Below are positions 50,667 to 60,900 of a DNA stretch of 64,000 bases, one piece after another. Source of the DNA: Plotosus lineatus (taxonomy: Eukaryota > Chordata > Actinopteri > Siluriformes > Plotosidae); the NCBI GenBank assembly GCA_024760905.1, contig CM045731.1, positions 25,350,001 through 25,414,000 of the forward strand, read 5' to 3'. How positions within the stretch are numbered: the first letter of the stretch is position 1; every line of letters begins with the position of its first letter. Under the pieces are notes generated by a model that saw only the letters and a list, made by a program, of their open reading frames with translations, searched no databases and was not told the origin of the DNA. Position numbers and translations under genes: made by a program.

Positions 50667-53600
50667 CTTCTTCTTTTCCTTTCGGCTGTTCCCTTCAGGG
50701 GTCGCCACAGCAAATGATCTGCCTCCATCTCTCCCTATCCTCTGCATCTTCTACTCTTACTCCAACGACCTTCATGTCCGCCTTCACCGCATCCATAAAT
50801 CTTCTCTTTGGTCTTCCTCTGGGCCTTTTGCCTGGTAGTTCCAACCTCAGCATCCTACGACCAATATACTCACTATCCCTCCTCTGTACATGTCCAAACC
50901 ATCTCAATCTAGCCTCTCTGACTTCGTCTCCAAAACATCTAACATGTGCTGTCCCTCTGATGTACTCATTTCTGATCCTATCCATCCTCGTTACTCCCAA
51001 AGTGAACCTCAACATTTTGTATTGTGACTGTATCATGAAAATTGCTAAGGTAGAGACTTTGAAATTTTTAATCAATGAATTGAATGAGGAAAAGAGATGG
51101 ATCAAAATGTAAAAAAAAGAAAAAAAGATTTGTGTGGGTCAAGATGTGAACGACAAGAGAAGGAGAGATTCTGGAGTGAGTTAGATGAAGTGATGCAGAG
51201 TACCCCCAGAGGTGAAAGAGTGGTCATTGGTAAAGACTTCAATGGACATGTTGGTGCAGGCAACAGAGGAGACGAGGAAGTGATGGGCAGGTTTGGTATC
51301 CAGGACAGGAACACAGAAGGACAGATGTCGGTAGATTTTGCAAAAAGGATGGAAATGGCTGTGGTGAATACTTTCTTCCAGAAGAGACAGGAGCATAGGG
51401 TGACTTATGAAAGCGGAGGTTTGAGCACACAGGTAGACTACATCTTGTGTGGGCGATGTAATTTGAAGGAAGTCAGTGACTGCAAAGTAGTAGCAGGTGA
51501 GAGTGTTTCCAAACAGCATAAGATGGTGGTGTGCAGGGTGGCGCTGATGGTGAGGAAGGTGAAGAAGGCAAGGGCAGAGCAGAAGACAAAGTGGTGGAAG
51601 CTGAAAAAGGAAGAGTGTCATGTTGTCTTCAAGGAGAAGTTGAAAATAGCTTTGGGTGGTCAAGAAGTGCTTCCAGATGACTGGACAACTACAGCTAATG
51701 TAATCAGGGAGACAGGTAGGAGAATACTTGGTGTGTCATCTGGAAGGAGAGGAGATAAGGAGACTTGGTGGTGGAATGAGGAACTGCAGGAGTGTGTACA
51801 AAGGAAGAGATTAGCTAAGAAGAAGTGGGACATTGAGAGGACTGAAGAGAGTAAACAGGAGTACAGGGAGACACAGCATAAGGCGAAGTTAGCGGTGTCA
51901 AAGGCCAAACAGAGGGCGTATGATGACTTGTATGCTCGGTTGGAAAGTAAAGAGGGAGAAAATGATTTATACAGGTTGGCACAGCAGAGAAATGGAGATG
52001 GGAAGGACGTACAGCAAGTTAGAGTGATTAAGGACAGAGAGGGAAATGTATTGACTGATGACAGAAATGTGCTGCGAAGATGTAAAGAGTACTTTGAAGA
52101 GCTGATGAATGAGGAAAATGAGAGAGAAAAAAGAGTAGAAGAGGTGACTGTTGAGGACCAGGAAGAAGTAGATTAGAAAGGGTGAAGTGAGGAGGGCATT
52201 GAAGAGGATGAAGAATAGAAAGACAGTTGGTCCCGATGATATACCTGTGGAGGTATGGAAGTTTCTAGGAGAGGTAGCAGTAGATTTCCTGACAAGAACA
52301 TTCAACAAGGTCCTAGAGAGTGAGAGGATGTCATAGGAATGGAGGAGAAGTGTGATGGTGCCCATTTTTAAGAACAAGGGACATTTGCAGAGTTGTGGCA
52401 ACTACAGAGGGATAAAGTTGATGAGCCATACGATGAAGTAATGGGAAAGAATAGTGGAAGCTAGATTCAGGGCAGAGGTCAGCATTTGTGAACAACAGTT
52501 TGGTTTCATGCCAAGAAAGAGCACCACAGATGCAGTGTTTGCTTTGAGGATGTTAATAGAAAAGTACAGAGAAGATCAGAGGGAGCTGCGTTGTACCTAT
52601 GGATCTGGAGAAAGCATATGACAGGGTACCGAGAAAGGAACCGTGGTATTTGCATGAGGAAGTCTGAAGTGGCAGAGAAGTATGTTAGAGTGGTGCAGGA
52701 CATGTATGAGAGATGTAAGACAGTGGTGAGGTGTGCTGTCGGTGTGACAGAAGAGTTCAAGGTGGAGGTGGGACTGCATCAGGGGTCAGCTCTGAGCCCC
52801 TTCTTGTTTGCTATGGTGATGGACAGGCTGACAGACGAGGTTAGACAAGATTCCCCATGGACTGATGTTTGCAGATGACATTGTGATCTGCAGTGAAAGC
52901 AGAGAACAAGTGCAGGAAAATCTAGAGAGGTGGAGGTATGCCCTTGAAAGGAGTGGAATGAAAGTTTGCCTCAGTAAGACAGAATACATGTGTATGAATG
53001 ACAGGGACCCAAGAGGAACAGTGAGATTACAGGGAGCCAAGAGGAACAGTGATATTACAGGGAGCAGAGATAAAGAAGGTGGAGGATTTTAAGTACTTCG
53101 GCTCAACAATCCAGAGCAATGGAGAGTGTGGAAAAGAGGTGAAGCATGCGCAGGCTGGTTGGAATGGTTGAAGAAAAGTGTCCGGTGTGATGTGTGATAG
53201 GAAGGTATTGGCAAGAATGAAAGGAAAAGTGTACAAGACGGTGTTGAGGCCAGCGATGTTGTATGGTTTAGAAACAGTGGCACTGAGGAAAAGACAGCGG
53301 GCAGAGCTGGAGGTAGCAGAGATGAAAATGTTGAGGTTCTCTTTGGGAGTAACGAGGATAGATAGGATCAGGAATGAGTACATCAGAGGGACAGCACATG
53401 TAAGATGTTTTGGAGACAAGGTCAGAGAGGCTAGATTGAGATGGTTTGGACATGTACAGAGGAGGGATCGTGAGTATATTGGTAGTAGGATGCTGAGGTT
53501 GGAATACCAGGCAGAAGACCTAGAGGAAGACTAAAGAGACGATTCATGGACGTGGTGAAGGAGGACATGAAGGAAGTTGGTGTAAGAGAAGAAGATGCAA

Positions 53601-56600
53601 AGTATAGGGTGAGATGGAGGCAGTTGATTCGCTGTGCCGACCCCTGAAGGGAACAGCCGAAAGGAAAAGAAGAAGGAGGAAGGGGGCATTCGGTTGTCGT
53701 GACAACGTATTCATAGTGTACCTTTTAACTGAAAGCTGTATGTAGCTTCTCCACCTTCTCATCAGAACAGAATAAAAGACCCCGCAGTGCTGGATATGAC
53801 GTCTGCAAGAAAAAAATTACAAACGGCATAATTTTCTTTTCACCTGCTGGTGTGAGATTTAACTTTCTACTCACTGATTATATCTCATCAAAGCTGCTGA
53901 GCGGAAATGCCTCTGTGCAGCAGTGATTACAGGCTTTGCTAAACATTTTGTAACTTTTAATTTATTCATCTCTCCGTTGGATTTATTACTTTTATTATTT
54001 TATTTCTTAGCTATTCTGATTTGATGCCCCACGATCTGGCCAGAGGAGCTTTACAGTAAGTCTATTAAGATTCCATACACTAAAAGATTATAAAATAACT
54101 TAAATTGCATAACCGTGTGTGTTGGTGTTTGTGTTTGGTAGAGGTTTGCTAAACAGAACCAGTATTCCTAAAGATTCAGTAGATTACATTGTCTATGGAA
54201 CTGTCATACAGGAAGTGAAGACCAGCAATGTTGCTCGAGAGGTCAGTGTACAACACTCAGGATTTAAATGTTCACTGCTGATACTATCTCACTGGTGTGT
54301 GTGTGTTTGTGTGTGTGTGTGTAGGCTGCTCTGGGTGCTGGGTTCTCTGACAAGATTCCTGCTCATACTGTCACAATGGCATGCATCTCGTCTAACCAAG
54401 CCATGACTACAGGTCTCTCTCTCTTTCTCTCTCTCTCTCTCAGCCCAAAACCTCCCATCAAAACTACTTGTATTTTTATGTAAGGTGCGCATCTGAGTGA
54501 ATGCTCACACGTGTTTATACGTGTGTATTTGTTTTATTTACATCTTATGCATTATTTCTAAATGTTTAATTGTTATTACAAGCATTTATAGCATTGAATA
54601 TGTATTTATTTATATTATATACGCATATACATGTACGTATACATCAGTTGGGGGGGGGGGGGGGGGTTGATCCTACTTCGTGGAATTCAGTGGTCGCGAG
54701 GCAGTCTTGGGCCAATTACCCGTGGAAAGTGAGGGATCACTGTATGAGTCTGATCATGAAACTGGGACTGAAATGTGTGACAATGACCTACTTTTTCTGC
54801 AGTTTTTGAAAAAATAGCTTTTCCCATCCTTTAATATATTAGGCCAATATGTGTTGAAGTCTGGTAGATGCAGAATAATATTCCTTTTTGAAAGCAGCAG
54901 AATCAAATTATCAGTTGGATGACTCAGTCATTGTGTAACGTGGACAGAATGAATGGCCTTCTGGTCACTAATAATTTTAATTTTTAGCTTTAGATGATGA
55001 TCGTGTTAATAGTTGCACTGCGCCAACTGATAGAGCTTGACATGTTCAACTTTTCTTTATTATTTATAAGTAATAAATGCCAATACTTATTGATGACTTG
55101 CAGAGCAGAATACATGTGTATGAACGAGAAGAACCCAAGAGGAATGGTGAGGTTACAGGGAGCAGAGATAAGGAAGGTGGAGGATATTAAAGTCTTAGGC
55201 TCAACAATCCAGAGCAGTGGAGAGTGTGGAAAAGAGGTGAAGAAGCGTGTGCAGGCAGGTTGGAATGGTTGGAGAAAGGTGGTCGGTGTGATGTGTGATA
55301 GGAAGGTACCGGTAAGAATAAAAGGAAAAGTGGACAAAACAGTGTTGAGGCCAGCGATGTTGTATGGTTTAGAAACAGTGGCGCTGAGGAAAAGACAGGA
55401 GGCAGAGCTGGAGGTAGCAGAGATGAAAATGTTGAGGTTCTCTTTGGGAGTAACGCGGATGGATAGGATCAGCAATGAGAACATCATAGGAACAGCACAT
55501 GTTAGATGTTTTGGAGACAAGGTCAGAGAGGCTAGATTGAGATGGTTTGGACATGTCCAGAGGAGGGATAGTGAGTATATTGGTAGTAGGATGTTGAGGT
55601 TGGAACTACCAGGCAGAAGGCCTAGAGGAAGACCAGCGAGAAGATTTATGGATGTGGTGAAGGAGGACATGAAGGTAGTTGGCGTAACAGAAGAAGATGC
55701 AGAGGATAGGGTGAGATGGAGGCAGATCATTTGCTGTGGCAACCCCTGAAGGGAACAGCCGAAAGGAAAAGAAGAAGAAGAAATGCCAATACATCAGCGA
55801 TCGATGGGAGCACAAGATACACCATGTAGCATAAAACGGAATCAATAGTATACATAACTTTTCCTGTCTACGTCTGGTGTTTATTTACCAATTTTGCCAC
55901 GCAAATGCAAATCCCATGGTTCATGGTGCGAGCACCTGTGCTCCAATTCATGTGGTTATTTGACGTGTGGAGAGCTTAGCAGAGGCTCAGCAGGACATGA
56001 AAATAATGAGATCTTTCTTCTATCACAGAATTTAGCATGAAAAGGCGTAAACAAGGAAGTATTTGGAATGTTTCAAAAACTGTTCACCGTATCTACATAT
56101 TTAGATTTGAAGTGATCGCCCAGGGATGCATTAAAGTTTTTGATGCATTGATTCACTTATAACCTAGGACATGGAAATATTTATTCAAGTTTGAAGTTGG
56201 ATAGTTGGAAAATGTACCAGTTTTGTGATCAGACCTGTATGCTATTGGTGTTTGCGATTGGCTGGGCCAAGCAAATCTTAGCCCTGTCCATAGTCATGAA
56301 TGTTGAGCAGAAATTTATGTGTGTTTGTGTGTGTGTTGAAGCTGTGGGTCTGATTGCTGCCGGTCAGTGTGATACTGTGGTGGCAGGTGGAGTGGAGTTC
56401 ATGTCCGATGTTCCGATCCGTCACAGCCGTAAAATGAGGAAGACCATGCTCTCTTTGAACAAGGCAAAGACGCTGGGTGCGCGTCTCTCTCTTCTTGGAT
56501 CCATCAGACTCGCTCACCTCTCACCCGAGGTGCCCCTCCTACCATCTTCCTTTCTTTCATTTTCATTATTTCTTACTTTTTTGTCTGTACTATTATTTTT

Positions 56601-57081
56601 TTCATTTTGTTCTCTCTCTGACTCTCTCTAGCTACCTGCAGTAGCAGAGTTCTCCACTGCGGAGACGATGGGGCACTCCGCAGACCGTTTGGCTGCAGCA
56701 TTCTCAGTGTCCCGTGTGGAGCAGGACGAATTTGCTTTGCGCTCTCACAGTCTGGCAAAGAAAGCTCAGGATGAAGGGCTGCTGAGTGATGTCCTCAGCT
56801 TCAAAGTGCCGGGTGATCCTTACAGATACACACGCACACATGCACACATATACATGCACGCATGCACAGGGTGTCATTATAAGTGTCTGTGTTTACACAG
56901 GGAAGGACATCATCTCTAAGGATAATGGTATTCGACCCAGCAGCATGGAGCAGATGGGGAAACTGAAACCCGCCTTCATCAAACCCCATGGCACAGTCAC
57001 CGCTGCTAACTCCTCCTACCTGGTCAATGATGCATCACACACCTACTCACTGATTACATCTCATCATAGCTGCTGACCTCA

Positions 57082-57152
<71 letters not shown>

Positions 57153-57867
57153 GACTGACGGTGCCTCTGCAGTACTCATCATGTCAGAAGAGAAAGCACT
57201 TGCTCTGGGGTACAAACCAAAAGCATATCTCAGGTGAACTAAGTTCCTGACATGAGTCTACATGCACCTGAAAGCGCACTTGCGCAAAACTATACTCGCC
57301 ACTCTGTATACCACTCAACTCAAACCTCGATGCACAACCTCACTCATAACTACACACATCTCAACATACTTTTTTCCTCTCACAACTCTACACACACCTC
57401 TTTTAACAACTCTGTATATAGTGATCCCTCGCTACTTTGTGTTTCAGTTTCTGCAGCTTCAGTGTATCTTGGGTTTTTAAAAAATATTCATCAAAAAATA
57501 GGGGAAAAGTTAAGGAAAATGCCATAAAACAAGGCCAATTGTGCAAAAAAAAAAGAAACTAAAACAACCCCGCAACACTACTTACATTTTTGGTGTGTGT
57601 GTATGTGCCTGCCTGCCTGTGTACAGTGGACCCCCGGTACTCGGCCATAATTCGTTCCAGACGGCTGGTGGAATTCCAATTTGGTCAAATTCCAAATCCG
57701 CTTTTCCCATTACAAATAATGTAAATGGTCTTAATCCATTCCGGCGTCTTTTGAACAGAAGTTAACGGTACCGTAACGCCTACCATAGGTCCACAAATTA
57801 AGTGAAAAAATTATTGAATACAGTACACTATGTTATGGTCTGTGTTGTGAGAGACTCTAGTTTTGGC

Positions 57868-57901
<34 letters not shown>

Positions 57902-60900
57902 TTCTCTGCCTCTGCGCATTGAAGAGGGGCAGGGCGTGGCTGTCACACCCGGGTGGAGCGCTAAACACCCACACCTGATTCCACTTAATCACAGGCTGTA
58001 AAGACTAGCAGCGCTCCACCAGCAGCGCTCCTCTAAGTGCTAGAAGATTGTCCGTCTTCACCCTGATCTCTCTGGCTTTCAGCTCCGTGCTCCACCAGTT
58101 CCCACTTTAGTTTGATTTCTGTGTTTCTCTGCATCTCTAACAATGACTACGATTTCCCCGTGCTCTAGTGCCTTCACTGTGAACAATAAAGCGTATCCGT
58201 TTCCATCTCCCCTCTGTGTCCTGTATTTTTCGGTCCGGCTGAATGTTCCTGGTGTCGTAGAAGGGCTAGAAGATGGTCAAATTCTGATTTGTTCGACCTC
58301 TAAAGCATTCGAGTACCAAGGCTCCACTGTATTTGTTTTATTTTCATCTTATGCATTATTTTTGAATGATTAATTGTTATTATAAGCATTTATAGCGTTG
58401 AATAAGTATTTATTGATATTATATACACATACATGTACGTATATGTCAGTTGGGGGGGGGGGTGCGAAATTCAGCAGTGGGGGGGGGTGTCTCGGTCCCC
58501 ATTAACCGCGGAAAGTGAGGGATCCTTGGATAATTCTTCTCTCAACTCTATATACACCTCTACTCACAGCTCTTCACATATCTGTAGACAATTCTACGTG
58601 CACATCTTACAACTCTACACACACCTCTTCTCACAACTCTATGTACAACTCTACGCACACCTGTTCTTACAACTGTATACAACTCTACACACTTCACAAC
58701 TCTGTGTACAACTCTACGCACACCTGTTCTTACAACTGTATACAACTCTACACACTTCACAACTCTGTGTACAACTCTACACATACCTCATCACATAACT
58801 CTAAATTAAACTCTACACTGATCTCTATACAGTATATGATTCAGAAACTGTAAATATATCATAATTTTTACTCTATACATATCTAAGGACATAATTTTGT
58901 GTACAACTCTATACCGGGGTCGGGAACCTTTTTGACTAAGAGAGCAAAAAAAACCAACAATTTAAAATCTGCTCTGAGAGCCAAAATATATTTTTAAATA
59001 CTGAAACCAACAATTTTAGAGTATAATAAAACTGAATTTATTTTAAACAACATTGTTATAACAAGTTATTTATTAATAAGAAAAGTGCTGCATGGTGTTG
59101 CTGATGGCTTTGTAGTCTGGTTGATATGTGCTGAGGTTCACCTTCATTCAGGCATTTAGGCTTCCATCTATTACACGTGACCACAGGTTGGTCTTGATGC
59201 TTTTCAGGTAAGAAGGACTGCACGCATGCGCATGCGGAGCCAAACATGGTCAATATAACAGGACTCACTGCAGTGTTTATGTGACAGGAAGCGTGTCCCA
59301 AGTTTGGCAATCAGCTGGCCTGCGGGTTGAAGTTTTTTCATGTCTGGCCATTTGTGTTTTGCTTGCCGGCTCTGCTTGGGTTCTTGCACATGAGCTGATC
59401 AAAACGAGGGAAATTTACCTCTTTGCCCAAAAACAACTCACGCAGGCTGTTGCATATAATCCAATAAAATTAGTTTCAAGGTTTCGGCCCCGCCCACACA
59501 CTGGAGTACAGAAAAGATTGGCTCTCCACTGCGCGCCACAGAGACAAGTGGTATTGAAAATAGTTGTATAGATTGAAATGAGTGAGATTTATTTGTTTTT
59601 GTTTTATTTGATGGCTTTTTTCTGTATTTTTATTTAAAGGACAGCGAAATTATGTATTGGTTATTCTGTTAAGAAAGGCCACCTGATTTATCTGAAAGCC
59701 AGATGCAGTCATCAAAAAAGCCATGTCTGGCTCGCGAGCCATAGGTTCCCGACTCCTGTGCAGTTGGATGGAGCCCCAGTATAAATGTGCTGGGGGATGC
59801 TACAGGTTTCCTGTTTTTTGCAGACGTGTTTTTTTCTGTCTGACTTCCAGCTCAAGTTAAAGGAACAGAAATGCCACTCGGGTTAAACGGTTTTTAGGAA
59901 ACTCGTCTCGTTTTCTTTCTGTGTGTGAAACGTATTGAAAGTTTTGTGCCGTTCTTTGTGTTTATTTTAGAGACTTTGTCTATGTGTCTCAGGACCCTAA
60001 AGACCAGCTTCTTCTCGGGTGAGTGACAGCTGCCTTTTCTCCACGCGTGTCTTTCTTCTCTCTAGATTTTTATTTATTTATTTTGCACGTCAAATGCGTG
60101 CTGGTGTTTGTGAAATGGAAGTGCTGTTTTTATGTGTGTGTGTGTTAGTGTTAAAATATGCATGCTGTAAACATTACATGCCACCTTATTATTCTCAGGG
60201 AATTTTTGGAGTTTGGAATTCAATTATAAATAATAAAAAAAATCCTCTATTCTTTTTTTATCTTTAATTTCATATTGCAGGTGATTTGAGTGAACTGGAA
60301 ATAACACGATCAAAAATAGAATAAGTTTTTATACACACATGCTCCCTTTTACTTAATTGTTTATTTTTTCACTGAGATGCCAGCTTTAGCTCCTCTTGCA
60401 CACACACCCCCCCTCACATGGCTGATGTTATTATCAGATATGTGCTTCAATTGAACCCCCCATTTTAGGCCGACCTACGCTACACCAAAGGTCCTTGAGA
60501 GAAGTGGCTTGACGCTGGCCGACATTGACGTCTTTGAGTTCCACGAGGCTTTCGCTGTGAGTCTTTCACTCAAACTTTCACTCAATCCAAGACATGCACT
60601 GATCGACAGGTTACTGTAGCCCTGCCCCTGACTGGTGCTTCCTTTTCATCCTTGTGATTTTTTTAATTGTTATTATTCTCTCCTTTCTGTACTCTTCTGT
60701 GTTTTTCTTTCTTTTTTGTTTGTCTCAATTTTCCATAATTTTTCTTTCTCTTTACCTATATTTGTTTTTCTTCCTTTGTCTTTACTTTTCATCTTTTTTT
60801 TTTTTCTTTCTTGCATTTTTTTTTTATTTGAGCGTGATTCTCATTTTCTCCTTTTTTAATTACCTATCTCAATTATATTTTACCTGTTGTTTTTTTAAAC

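Noticed and set aside
50700..53672. Twin-priming (5' inversion) explanation for the facing LINE A copies
   Set aside because: Both pieces contain the 3' end of the element; twin priming would invert a 5' segment, so two separate insertions fit better.
58433..58853. 112- to 121-codon repetitive frames
   Set aside because: Translations of the acaactctacaca minisatellite.
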